This document shows, piece after piece, positions 35,445 to 43,818 of a stretch of 64,000 bases of DNA. The translations under genes and the position numbers were made by a program. This stretch comes from Buchananella felis (GTDB taxonomy: Bacteria; Actinomycetota; Actinomycetes; Actinomycetales; Actinomycetaceae): the NCBI RefSeq assembly GCF_041380015.1, contig NZ_CP159978.1; one strand, written 5' to 3'. Under the pieces are notes generated by a model. It was not told the DNA's origin and made no database searches. It saw only the letters and a program-made list of their open reading frames with translations. Numbering within the stretch: position 1 is the first letter of the stretch; every line of letters begins with the position of its first letter.

Positions 35445-37541
35445 CTAAACGCCGCCCCCGGCCTGGGCGAGGGCGTAGGCCGCAATTAGGAAAAGCAGTG
35501 CGCTGACGGCCAGTACCACCCTGCGGGGGAGGTCGGCCAGGAGCGCAGAGGTTCCCAGCCTCGATGAGCGGGCCAGGGGCGTGTGCCACAGCCCCACCCA
35601 CACCAGGAAGACGAGGGCTGCTTTCGCGCCGCTTTCTCCCAGTGCCGTCAGCTGCACGTGGGAGAGGTGCGTGGAGGCGCTCAGCCACGCCCCGGCGCGC
35701 CAGGCGAGCCATATCGCTGCTCCGACCGGCGCCAGCATCACTGCTTGGCGTACCAGGTAGAGCGGGACGTTCAGCGCGGCGCGCCACCAGGGCTGCTGGC
35801 GGGCCGTGCTTTCTCCCACCACTGCGGTGAGTAAGGCCAGGGTGGCCGCGCATATGGCCGCGTAGCCGGCATACGCCCCTAGGCTCATGACTGCCAGAAC
35901 TGCGCCCACAGCCAGGGCAAAGACCGTGCGCACCCACGCGGGAGCCAGGGCCGGGCCGGTGGAGGCGCCTACCGGGCCCTGCCAGGCCGCCGGTTGCGTT
36001 CCCTGCCACTGGCCAGCCTGAGCTAGAGACGCCCAGTGCGCGGGGGGCACCGACTGCGCGAGTTGCTCCCCCGGCTGCGGCACGTACTGCCCCGGCGTGG
36101 CGTGAGACGGCAGCTGCATGGCCGCCTGGAACAGGGCCGATTTACTGGGCACGCCCAGTGGGAAGCCCGGTGGGGTAGGAATTGGCGGCGGGGCGCCCAG
36201 GGCACCGGGAACCGGGGCGATGGGCTGCCCATTCCAGTAGGCAGACGCGTTAGGTAGGTTGGTTGGCTGCTCCACTTGGGCCTGCTGAGGGAAGGGCGCG
36301 GCGTTCGCGTACCTGCCGGGGGCAGCGGGCATGGCGGTGGTCTGTCCGTCGCGCGCCGCCTGGTCAAACTGCGGCCGGTTTTCGGATTGGTAGTAGTGGC
36401 CGACGTCGTCCCCCCGGCCCACGCCTAAAACTTGGGTGGGTAGATCACAGGCCTCCTGCGGCAAGGTGGCGGGGGCGGCGTCGTGCAATTGCTCACCTGC
36501 CCAGCTGCCCAGCACGGCCGTGGGAATCGCTTCCTGCGCCAACTCTCCCCTGGCAGCACTTGAGAGCAAATCCGTCTGGCCGGCGTCCGCTGAAAACTCG
36601 GGGACCGGCGCTGTTGGCAGGGCGCCCTGGGCAGGCAGCCACTCCCCCAGAATCTCGGTGTTGGCCGCCGCCTGGCCGTGCACCAACCAGTCGGTCTCCA
36701 CAGGGCTGCCAGCGGGAACAACCTCGGTGGGTGCAAACGCGGCATCTGCCAGGTCAGAAAGACCCTGCAGCGTCTGCGTCGGCTGCCCCCTGCGTGCCGG
36801 GTCAGGATGGAGGGCAGCGCGCAGCAGCTCGGCTAGGTCGTGGCCCAGCCCGGCCACGTCAACCTGCCCGCGCTCAGCCCGCTCCAAAATCGCCACCGGG
36901 TTACCAGATCCAAACGGCGGCCTCCCCGTAGCGGCAAACGTCAGCACGCCAGCCCAACCCCACCAGTCGAAAGCTGGCGTCATCTCTTGCGCGCTACCAC
37001 GCCAATACTCGGGCGGGAAATAGCCGGCTGTTCCTATTACCAGGCCGGCTCCGGTGACGCGCTCTGAACCCACCCACTGCGCAATACCAAAGTCGATCAG
37101 TACGGGACCTGACGCTGACATGATCACGTTGCGCGGCGAGACATCGCGGTGAACTGCCCCGGCGGCGTGCACCAGGTGCAGCCCGGCAGCAAGATCCTCC
37201 GCCAGGTTGGCCAACTCCACTGGCCCCAACGGGCCATGTGTGTCAACGAAAGCGGCCAGAGTGGGCCCCTCCACCAGCCGGGAAACAATGAACGGCTCGT
37301 CCCCGTCAATCTCAAAATCCAAGACTCCCGCGATGGAACGGGCATCCAACTGGGTTATATGGGCTTCCCGCTTGAGCCGCTCCCGGGCCACGGGGTCACT
37401 GGCGACGTGGGGATGCAACAGTTTCAACGCGACCTCTTGGCCGCTGGGAGCGAGCGCCCGGTATACAGTGCCACTTCCTCCGGACCCCAAGCAGGCGCCC
37501 AGTTGGTAGCCGCCAACCACACGCACCCTTTGCCCCGACAT
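35445..37541 (-). CDS. Membrane Ser/Thr protein kinase (PknB-like catalytic domain)
   Basis: A 698-aa protein. The kinase domain (about residues 10-265) has the P-loop LGSGGSGTVYR, Lys40 (ALKLLHPH), catalytic Asp133 in HRDVSPRN, Asp150 of DFG (LIDFGIAQW) and the GTAGYFPPEY activation segment. HRDVSPRN differs from the usual HRDxKPxN: Ser replaces the catalytic-loop lysine, so activity may be reduced. A long disordered linker (about 275-520, Pro/Gln/Ala-rich) follows, with several hydrophobic helices near the C-terminus (about 545-690, such as VFALAVGAVLAVMSLGAYAGYAA). The linker includes GDDVGHYYQ, encoded by a copy of the dispersed GGCCGACGTC element. No external PASTA repeats are present, so the sensed signal is unknown. 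Confidence 0.88.
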   Translation of the reverse strand: MSGQRVRVVGGYQLGACLGSGGSGTVYRALAPSGQEVALKLLHPHVASDPVARERLKREAHITQLDARSIAGVLDFEIDGDEPFIVSRLVEGPTLAAFVDTHGPLGPVELANLAEDLAAGLHLVHAAGAVHRDVSPRNVIMSASGPVLIDFGIAQWVGSERVTGAGLVIGTAGYFPPEYWRGSAQEMTPAFDWWGWAGVLTFAATGRPPFGSGNPVAILERAERGQVDVAGLGHDLAELLRAALHPDPARRGQPTQTLQGLSDLADAAFAPTEVVPAGSPVETDWLVHGQAAANTEILGEWLPAQGALPTAPVPEFSADAGQTDLLSSAARGELAQEAIPTAVLGSWAGEQLHDAAPATLPQEACDLPTQVLGVGRGDDVGHYYQSENRPQFDQAARDGQTTAMPAAPGRYANAAPFPQQAQVEQPTNLPNASAYWNGQPIAPVPGALGAPPPIPTPPGFPLGVPSKSALFQAAMQLPSHATPGQYVPQPGEQLAQSVPPAHWASLAQAGQWQGTQPAAWQGPVGASTGPALAPAWVRTVFALAVGAVLAVMSLGAYAGYAAICAATLALLTAVVGESTARQQPWWRAALNVPLYLVRQAVMLAPVGAAIWLAWRAGAWLSASTHLSHVQLTALGESGAKAALVFLVWVGLWHTPLARSSRLGTSALLADLPRRVVLAVSALLFLIAAYALAQAGGGV

Positions 37542-37670
37542 GGAGCCAGGCTAAGTGGGTCCACACCCCGTGGCAAACACTGCCGGAAAAGATTCCAGCA
37601 ATTTTTCACACAATCTCTACCTTCCAGGCAGGCTGATGTGGCAGACTGCTTCAAGTGGCAACCGCCACGA

Positions 37671-37695
37671 GTGTCAACGTGGACACGTTTGACAC
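37671..37695. promoter_or_regulatory. Candidate operator upstream of the ABC ATPase gene
   Basis: Nested inverted repeats lie here: the outer arms are GTGTCAA and TTTGACAC, and the inner 14 bp AACGTGGACACGTT is palindromic except at its two central bases. It sits 51 bp before the ATPase start in the divergent kinase/ATPase spacer. A LacI- or MarR-type repressor is possible, but no regulator is encoded nearby. Confidence 0.5.
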
Positions 37696-37745
37696 CTTCA
37701 CTCGGATCGTCGGGCACGTACCTGCCCGTGAAGGGAAACCGAAAA

Positions 37746-38864
37746 ATGGCAACCGTAACTTATGACAAGGCCACGCGCGTCTACCCCGGCGCCGAGCGCC
37801 CCGCCGTTGACGCCCTGGACCTGGAGATCGCCGACGGCGAGTTCCTAGTGCTGGTCGGCCCGTCCGGCTGTGGTAAGTCCACCTCTCTGCGCATGCTCGC
37901 GGGCCTGGAGGACGTCAACGCCGGTCGCATCTTCATTGGCGACCGCGACGTCACTGACGTCCAGCCCAAGGACCGTGACATCGCCATGGTGTTCCAGAAC
38001 TACGCGCTCTACCCGCACATGTCTGTGCACGACAACATGGGCTTCGCCCTGAAGATCGCTGGCACCCCGAAGGAAGAGATCACCCGCCGCGTGAAGGAGG
38101 CTGCGGAGATCCTGGACCTGCCCCAGTACCTGGACCGCAAGCCGAAGGCCCTCTCCGGTGGTCAGCGTCAGCGCGTCGCCATGGGCCGCGCGATCGTGCG
38201 CAAGCCCCAGGTGTTCCTCATGGACGAGCCGCTGTCCAACCTGGACGCCAAGCTGCGCGTGCAGACCCGCACCCAGATCGCCTCCCTGCAGCGCCGCCTG
38301 GAGGTCACCACCGTCTACGTGACCCACGACCAGACCGAGGCCCTGACCATGGGTGACCGCATCGCCGTGCTGAAGGACGGTCTGCTGCAGCAGGTTGGCA
38401 CCCCGCGCGAGATGTACGACACCCCCGCCAACGAGTTCGTGGCAGGCTTCATCGGCTCCCCCGCTATGAACCTGGGCACCTTCACCGTCAACGGCGGCTG
38501 GGCCGTGCTGGGCTCCGCCCGCGTGCCGGTCTCCCGCGAGACCGTTGCCGCCATGAACGCTGAGGACAACGGCAAGATCACCATCGGTTTCCGTCCCGAG
38601 TCCCTGGAGCTGGTCTCCGCCACCGACGAGGGTTCCATCCCGATCAAGGTGGAGCTGGTCGAGGAGCTGGGCTCCGACGCCTACATCTACGGCTCCCTGG
38701 TGGGCGAGCACGACGGCAACTTCGGTTCCGGCCACGAGTCCAACCAGTTGATCGTGCGCGTTCCTCCGCGCACCGCTCCGGCCCCGGGTGGCGTGGTGCA
38801 CGTCCGCATCCGCCCGGACCACCAGCACAACTTCTCCGCTTCCACGGGCCTGCGCCTGCCCTGA
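37746..38864 (+). CDS. ugpC: Sugar ABC transporter ATP-binding protein (MsmK/UgpC/MalK type)
   Basis: A 372-aa ATPase of the CUT1 carbohydrate-transporter class. Walker A is GPSGCGKSTSLRMLAG, the Q-loop FQNYALYPHM, the signature LSGGQRQRVAMGRA, Walker B VFLMDEPLSNLDAKLR and the H-loop VTHDQTEA. The C-terminal third (about 240-372) holds the TOBE/regulatory domain (IGFRPESLEL). ATG at 37746 begins MATVTYDKATR, standard for the family; the open frame upstream is not needed. Such single ATPases often energise several sugar importers, and the permease/binding-protein set at 49707-53095 lacks its own ATPase, so this is a good candidate partner. The symbol ugpC is a family label and does not indicate substrate. 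Confidence 0.93.
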   Translation: MATVTYDKATRVYPGAERPAVDALDLEIADGEFLVLVGPSGCGKSTSLRMLAGLEDVNAGRIFIGDRDVTDVQPKDRDIAMVFQNYALYPHMSVHDNMGFALKIAGTPKEEITRRVKEAAEILDLPQYLDRKPKALSGGQRQRVAMGRAIVRKPQVFLMDEPLSNLDAKLRVQTRTQIASLQRRLEVTTVYVTHDQTEALTMGDRIAVLKDGLLQQVGTPREMYDTPANEFVAGFIGSPAMNLGTFTVNGGWAVLGSARVPVSRETVAAMNAEDNGKITIGFRPESLELVSATDEGSIPIKVELVEELGSDAYIYGSLVGEHDGNFGSGHESNQLIVRVPPRTAPAPGGVVHVRIRPDHQHNFSASTGLRLP

Positions 38865-38879
38865 TGCTTCGGGAAATTG

Positions 38880-38921
38880 GGGGTGGGGCCCCGGCCAACT
38901 GGCCGGGGCCCCACCCCGTTT
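38880..38921 (+). terminator. Terminator of the ABC ATPase gene
   Basis: An 18-bp stem (38880-38897 with 38900-38917) with a minimal loop is followed by GTTTT, 15 bp after the stop codon. This is a strong rho-independent terminator. Confidence 0.92.
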
Positions 38922-38957
38922 TGTGCCCGCGCGCCTCGCTTCTCGTTGCGTCGCGCA

Positions 38958-39041
38958 GCGCCCCGGCGCGGCGCGCCCGGGTTTTGACGCAGACATCCAC
39001 CAGGAGCCGCGCCCTGCGCCCCGGCGCGGCGCGCCCGGGTT
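38958..39041. repeat. 26-bp GC-rich direct repeat, two copies
   Basis: GCGCCCCGGCGCGGCGCGCC followed by CGGGTT occurs at 38958-38983 and 39016-39041, 58 bp apart, with no mismatch. Confidence 0.85.
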
Positions 39042-39104
39042 CGCCGGTTGCGTCTCGACTGCATTTGCGGCCCGGCCCGGGGTCTGGTAGGCGGTGGCTG
39101 CGCA

Positions 39105-39254
39105 AACGGTTGAGGGGTTAGTCGACCTATTGATCCCTTGGTGCACCGATTGAGGTTTTGGTGCACCTATTGAGGGGTTACCCGACCGGGTAGGCCTACG
39201 ACTGGTTCACTAAGCCCACGAGAGGTGCACGAACCCTACGAGAGGTGCACCAAG
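39105..39254. repeat. 20-bp-phased inverted array, class 3
   Basis: Four forward units start at 39105, 39125, 39145 and 39165 with consensus A(C/A)C(T/G)(A/G)TTGA. Three reverse units start at 39195, 39215 and 39235 with consensus CC(T/C)ACGA then GGT(G/T)CAC. GGTGCACC appears in both halves in opposite context (TTGGTGCACC and GGTGCACCAAG). Spacing is exactly 20 bp in each half, as in the class 1 and 2 arrays, though the core sequence differs. Confidence 0.82.
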
Positions 39255-39335
39255 CCGGCTCTTCACAGCTGAAGGTGGGGCTGTGGTGGGTGGTGGGTGG
39301 TGGCGCGGTGCCCCCGAGCGCACAAGCGTGCGGTC

Positions 39336-39387
39336 GGGGTACATGCGACCGACCGGTGCCATGGCACCAAGCGGTCGCATGTACCCC
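39336..39387. repeat. Near-perfect 52-bp palindrome
   Basis: Arms 39336-39351 and 39372-39387 (16 bp, GGGGTACATGCGACCG and its complement) are perfect. Between them is a second palindrome, GGTGCCATGGCACC (39355-39368). The whole could extrude a cruciform or form one long RNA hairpin. Confidence 0.85.
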
Positions 39388-39724
39388 GTTGCAGCATTTG
39401 CGAGGCAGGGGTGTGCCGGTCGCGTTCGCGCATGCCGTCCACCACCTGGCCGGTGTTCTGGCGCTGTTCCCGCTCCCACTTAACGCTGCCACCGCTCCAC
39501 CAGGACGGCGCCCCCAAGACAGCCCCAGTGCCGAGCCACCAGCGATCCCAACGGCACAGGCACCACGGAGGCAACGGAGTCGCTACCACGCGCGACGACC
39601 ACCCTCACCCCAGTAACACCCTCATCTGTGAAGAGCCACTAAGCCCTCAACCGCTTGCGCACGCGCCCACGCGCCTAGCTGCGCACACGCGCGCCTGGGC
39701 GATCCCGCCCACGGCAGAAAGAGA

Positions 39725-39756
39725 AGTCCCGCCGCAGCTTTCGCTGCGGCGGGACT
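39725..39756 (-). terminator. Terminator of the GlsB-family gene
   Basis: A 14-bp stem (39725-39738 with 39743-39756), loop TTTC, lies 20 bp past the stop and is followed on the minus strand by TCTCTTTCTG. Confidence 0.85.
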
Positions 39757-39776
39757 CAGCTCACCGAGAGGGTGTG

Positions 39777-40037
39777 TCAGCGCTTCTTACCGGTCAGCGC
39801 GCCCCAGACGGCCAGGACCACCAGGGAGCCACCGATCGCGAGGACCCAGGACTTCAGGTCCCAGAAGTTGCCCAGCTTTGCATCGAGCAGGATGCCGCCC
39901 AGCCAGCCGCCGACCATGGCGCCGATGACGCCCAGCACCAGCGTGGCAATCCAACCCCCCTCCTGCTTTCCGGGCATCAGGGCCTTGGCAATCGCGCCGG
40001 CGATGAGCCCCAGGAGGAGAAATGCAATGAAGCCCAT
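39777..40037 (-). CDS. GlsB/YeaQ/YmgE-family membrane protein
   Basis: An 86-aa protein with three hydrophobic segments: MGFIAFLLLGLIAGAIAKAL, WIATLVLGVIGAMVGGWLGG and SWVLAIGGSLVVLAVWGAL. The GxxGA(M)xG pattern and the PGKQ(E)GGW loop are characteristic of the transglycosylase-associated (Pfam 04226) small membrane proteins. These are linked to stress responses, but their molecular activity is unknown. It forms a monocistronic unit with its own terminator. The 305-bp spacer upstream to the DUF4032 gene must hold its promoter. Confidence 0.88.
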   Translation of the reverse strand: MGFIAFLLLGLIAGAIAKALMPGKQEGGWIATLVLGVIGAMVGGWLGGILLDAKLGNFWDLKSWVLAIGGSLVVLAVWGALTGKKR

Positions 40038-40342
40038 ATTGGCTCCCTTTCTGTTGATTCAAACGGCTGCAGGTGCAACCACTGGCATCAACTTCACTAG
40101 AGCTTTACTCGCGGTGCAGCGCGAACCGAAGATTCGGAGGTAACATACAAGGTTCGCCCTCACTCCGGGTGACCTAAGTCCCAGGCGGGTCGGGCGCTTG
40201 TCCCGGCCCGTCCCCGCAGCTCGGCCGCCACCGCCAACTCCACCGCGCCGGGCCCATTCCTACTTGTCCTGGCGCCAACCTGGGCCCGCCCCTCTGGAGG
40301 CGGAAAGTGACCAACCCCCGCACAGTTTGAGAGACTTAATCC
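40038..40342. other. Divergent promoter region, GlsB-type gene and DUF4032 gene
   Basis: The 305 bp hold no gene or repeat that I can support; both flanking genes read outwards from here. Confidence 0.6.
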
Positions 40343-41686
40343 ATGCCCGCTTCTATGCAGATCACCGCCGCGCGCGTTGACCCGGCTTTGTTGGACCTCC
40401 CCTGGGAACTCCCGCTGCAGGACTGGCCAGAGTCCGTCCTGGCTGCCCTCCCCCGAGGCCTGTCTCGCCACGTGGTCCGCTTCGTCAACCTGGACGGTCG
40501 CGTGTTGGCGGTCAAGGAGATCGGCGAAACGGTGGCGCACCGCGAATACGGGCTTCTGCGTGACCTCTCCCGCCTAGAGGTTCCCTCAGTCCAGCCCACC
40601 GCGGTGATTACCGGGCGGCGCGACGAAAACGGAGAAGAACTCAACTCCGCCCTCATCACGGAGCACCTTCAGTTCTCCCTGCCTTACCGGGCCCTGTTCA
40701 GTCAGTACATGCGGCCCGAAACGGCCACCCGCCTCATCGACGCTCTAGCCGTCCTACTGGTGCGCCTGCACCTACAGGGTTTCTACTGGGGTGACGTCTC
40801 GCTCTCCAACACCCTGTTCCGTCGCGATGCAGGTGCATTTGCCGCCTACCTGGTGGACGCGGAGACAGGCGAACTTCACCCAGAGCTCTCTCGCGGCCAA
40901 CGCGCTTACGACGTGGACCTGGCCCGCACCAACATCATCGGTGAACTGATGGACCTGCAGGCCGGAGCGCTGCTGGAGCCCAACATCGACACCATCGAGG
41001 TGGGAAACCGCATCGTGGAACGCTACGAGTCGCTGTGGCGAGAACTGACCGCTGAGGAGACATTCGACGCCAGGGAGCGTTGGCGCGTCTCTGCCCGGAT
41101 CAAACGCCTGAACGAGCTCGGCTTCGACGTCGGAGAGATCTCCATGTCCACCGACCTCGGCGGCACCTCCCTCTCCTTCCAACCCAAGGTGGTGGACGCA
41201 GGGCACTACCACAGGCAGGTCATGCGACTCACCGGCCTCGACGTACAGGAACGCCAAGGTCAGCGCATGCTCAACGATCTAGAGGAGTTCCGCGCCATCA
41301 ACGGGCTGGGAGGCACCCCCATCGAGATTGTGGCCCACAAGTGGCTTGCTGAGGTCTTCGAGCCCACCGTGACCAGCGTGCCGTTGGAGCTGCAGCGCAA
41401 ACTGGAGCCCGCAGAGATCTTCCACGAGGTGCTTGAACACCGCTGGTACTTGAGCGAAGCCGCCGGCTACGACGTGGCGCTTGCCCAGGCCGTTGCCAGT
41501 TACGTGAGCGAAGTGCTGCCCAGCAGGCCCGACGAGCAGTCCTACCTTTCGCTGGGAGACACTGAAGAGATGGACGCGATCTTTGACGACGAGGAAATCC
41601 ATGACGCTGGCGCCTGGATAGCCGATTCCCCTCGCAGTCGCGTAGCCACAGCTAACAGCGAGCTCTGGGACAACTTGCAACCCTAA
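40343..41686 (+). CDS. DUF4032 domain protein with kinase-like fold
   Basis: A 447-aa cytoplasmic protein. The N-terminal half resembles a lipopolysaccharide-kinase-like fold: RVLAVKEIGETVAHREYGLLRDL supplies an ATP-lysine-like position, and HLQGFYWGDVSLSNTLF matches the catalytic loop (GDxxLSNxL), followed by AYLVDAETGEL in place of DFG. The second half is the DUF4032 domain (about 230-395), with EIVAHKWLAEVFEPT and EHRWYLSEAAGYDV. The family is common in actinobacteria and its function is unknown. It overlaps the next gene by one base (TAATG at 41684-41688), so the two are translated together. Confidence 0.87.
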   Translation: MPASMQITAARVDPALLDLPWELPLQDWPESVLAALPRGLSRHVVRFVNLDGRVLAVKEIGETVAHREYGLLRDLSRLEVPSVQPTAVITGRRDENGEELNSALITEHLQFSLPYRALFSQYMRPETATRLIDALAVLLVRLHLQGFYWGDVSLSNTLFRRDAGAFAAYLVDAETGELHPELSRGQRAYDVDLARTNIIGELMDLQAGALLEPNIDTIEVGNRIVERYESLWRELTAEETFDARERWRVSARIKRLNELGFDVGEISMSTDLGGTSLSFQPKVVDAGHYHRQVMRLTGLDVQERQGQRMLNDLEEFRAINGLGGTPIEIVAHKWLAEVFEPTVTSVPLELQRKLEPAEIFHEVLEHRWYLSEAAGYDVALAQAVASYVSEVLPSRPDEQSYLSLGDTEEMDAIFDDEEIHDAGAWIADSPRSRVATANSELWDNLQP

Positions 41687-42432
41687 TGCGCATTTTTGCC
41701 CACCGTGGGGTCAGTGCCCTTGCCCCGGAGAACACTCTTAGCGCCGCCCGCCTCTGTAAGCGCCTTGGTGTTAGCGCTATCGAGTTCGACGTGGACGTGC
41801 TTGCCTGTGGCACTCCGGTGGTGATCCACGACTCGACGCTGGACCGAACCACCAACCTCAGCGGCCCCTATTCGCATCTACGGGCGACCGATCTCTCCCG
41901 CGCAGATGCCGGGGCGTGGAAAGCAGCCCGCTACGCCGGGGAACCCCTGCCGTTGCTAGACGTCTGGTGGGAGCTACTGGGCCGGGACCGGCTCTATGCG
42001 AACCTGGAGTTAAAGAACCCGGCCTCCGGTGTGCGGGCACACCGCGCCCTGGTTGAGGCGGTGGCCGCCAGCTGGATGCGAGCAGGGCAGCCAGGCACGC
42101 TCATCTCCAGCTTCTCCCCCGCCCTATTGCGCTTAGCAGCACACCTCATGCCGCAGGCACCCCGGGCACTCTTGGTTGACCGCGTCCGGTGGCTCACCGC
42201 CGCCACTGTGACCAGCTGGCTCCGGCAAGCCAGGCAGCTGGGAGCCACTGCCCTGCACCCGGCGAATGGCAACGTCACCAGGGAGCTGATTCAGCGGGCT
42301 CACGACGCGGGACTTGCTGTGAACGTCTGGACCGTGAACTCGGTGCGGCGCGCCGAGCAGCTAGCTGCTTGGCGCGCCGACGGGGTCTTCAGCGACTACC
42401 CCCACCGTTTGGTACACCTCGAGGCTCAGTAG
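41686..42432 (+). CDS. Glycerophosphodiester phosphodiesterase
   Basis: A 248-aa GDPD-family enzyme, predicted to hydrolyse glycerophosphodiesters from phospholipid turnover to glycerol-3-phosphate and an alcohol. It begins with the signature AHRGVSALAPENTLSA (catalytic His-Arg), followed by EFDVDVLACGTPVVIHDSTLDRTT with the metal-binding Glu and Asp and the second catalytic His. LELK and VWTVNSV complete the TIM-barrel pattern. There is no signal peptide, so it is cytoplasmic. It is coupled to the DUF4032 gene by a TAATG overlap. Substrate range unknown. Confidence 0.92.
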   Translation: MRIFAHRGVSALAPENTLSAARLCKRLGVSAIEFDVDVLACGTPVVIHDSTLDRTTNLSGPYSHLRATDLSRADAGAWKAARYAGEPLPLLDVWWELLGRDRLYANLELKNPASGVRAHRALVEAVAASWMRAGQPGTLISSFSPALLRLAAHLMPQAPRALLVDRVRWLTAATVTSWLRQARQLGATALHPANGNVTRELIQRAHDAGLAVNVWTVNSVRRAEQLAAWRADGVFSDYPHRLVHLEAQ

Positions 42433-42541
42433 CCCCGGGGAGGAAACCGGGTGACTGCCACTCGCGCGATGTTGCTAAGGCCAGCCCCAGTAGGCCCCGG
42501 GAATTAGCCTCGGCTCCCAACGGACTCTGGGCGGAGGGAAC

Positions 42542-43768
42542 CTACTCCTGGTCTGCCTTGCCGCGCCTGCGCAGCCAGGCCGCCAGCGCCAGCTCCGAGG
42601 CGGCGTCCAGCAGGAAGCCCGCACCGACCAGGCCCGCCAGCACCCGCTTGGGGGCACTGAAGCGCTTGCGGCTGGCCACGTACAGTAGCGCACAACCGAT
42701 CGCGCTCTCCGCCGCCGCCAGCGCACCGATGAGCTTGGGGCGCTCCTGCACCACCTGCTCGTAGCCGCGCCACCAGGGGGACTCGGTGGCCGCGCTGTCC
42801 TCCCACATCTGGATGGAGCGGCCGATCGCGTTGGCCACGCCGCGCGGCTCGTGCAGCACCACGTCGTCCAGACGGGTCAGCTCCCCATTGCCCATCACGT
42901 AGTCGGCCAGGTCTGCCGGCGCGCCCACGGCGGCCAGGGCGTAGCGCACGGCCTCGTCACCGCCGCTCAGTGTGGACAGCTCCAGGGCCTCGGCGTCCAC
43001 GCCGGAGACGTGCTGGGCCAGGGCCGGGAAGGAGCCCTGCGGCGCGGCCAGCACGGACTCGGCCATCCCGGTGGCTGCGGGCCCGGTCAGGGCGCCCGCC
43101 ACCACGCGGCGCTGCACCGACCAGTCGTGGATGATCCAGTCACTGTGGTCCTGCCCGAACACGGCCAGCAGGTGGGCGTCCGCGTTCTCGCCCGGGGCGG
43201 CGTCGACCGGCAGCACCTCGCGGCGGATCATCACCGCCTCGGGCCACTGCAGCAGGTCCGGGCCGTCCCAGTCGGGGGTCTCGCACACCAGGAAGGTGCC
43301 CGACTCGTTCTCGCGAGCCGCCATGGTCACGCCCTCGCCCTGCGCCACCAGGGGTGCCACGAAGCCCCGCACCGGCACGTAGATGAGGCAGCGCACCGAG
43401 CGCGGCCGCTCGTCGTCGCCCACGGGCAGCACCGCCACGTCCACGGGCAGGGTGTCGGCCACCTCCAGCCCGATGCGGGCGTCCACCTCGAAGCGCTCGG
43501 TCAGGCGGGCCAGCACCTCGGCGGGGGCCGGGCCCGGCACCAGCACGGGCTCGCGCTCGTCCCCGCCCACGGCCACCAGGTGACCGTCGGCGATCGCCAG
43601 GCACACCAGGTAGACGTAGCCGCGCTTGCTGTCGTCCTCTGCCTCCGGCGCGCGGCTGGCCTCCCACTCGACGGCGGCAAGCAGTCCCTCCTGCGCCAGG
43701 AACTCGCAGAGTTCCTCCACGCGAGGGGCGGCGAAGATGAGGTTTCCGTATGTCAGTTCGGTCAGCAT
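42542..43768 (-). CDS. Uncharacterised 408-residue protein
   Basis: I do not recognise the family. The protein is acidic and mostly alpha/beta, with about 320 soluble residues (MLTELTYGNLIFAAPRVEEL at the start; WIIHDWSVQRRVVAGALTG; EAVRYALAAVGAPADLADYV). A weakly hydrophobic C-terminal end (KLIGALAAAESAIGCALLYVA and VLAGLVGAGFLLDAASELALAAWL) could be one or two membrane helices. ATG at 43768 has AAGGAG 8 bp upstream. It lies 50 bp downstream of the GH42 gene on the same strand, so it may be in that operon. An extended open frame upstream overlaps the GH42 gene and is not coding. Confidence 0.72.
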   Translation of the reverse strand: MLTELTYGNLIFAAPRVEELCEFLAQEGLLAAVEWEASRAPEAEDDSKRGYVYLVCLAIADGHLVAVGGDEREPVLVPGPAPAEVLARLTERFEVDARIGLEVADTLPVDVAVLPVGDDERPRSVRCLIYVPVRGFVAPLVAQGEGVTMAARENESGTFLVCETPDWDGPDLLQWPEAVMIRREVLPVDAAPGENADAHLLAVFGQDHSDWIIHDWSVQRRVVAGALTGPAATGMAESVLAAPQGSFPALAQHVSGVDAEALELSTLSGGDEAVRYALAAVGAPADLADYVMGNGELTRLDDVVLHEPRGVANAIGRSIQMWEDSAATESPWWRGYEQVVQERPKLIGALAAAESAIGCALLYVASRKRFSAPKRVLAGLVGAGFLLDAASELALAAWLRRRGKADQE

Positions 43769-43818
43769 GGGCGCTCCTTCCGGTGCCTCTATCGAATCAC
43801 ATGGACTCGCGTGCGTGT

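Larger units (their letters stand above)
38922..39724. other. Repeat-rich gene-free region
   Basis: About 800 bp have no convincing gene on either strand; the short open frames that run through are made of repeats. The region holds a 58-bp-spaced direct repeat, a 20-bp-phased inverted array and a near-perfect long palindrome (all listed separately), then unremarkable sequence to 39724. Confidence 0.7.

Noticed and set aside
39196..39616. Small genes on both strands in the gene-free stretch
   Set aside because: All consist of the phased array and the long palindrome; the peptides are translations of repeats.
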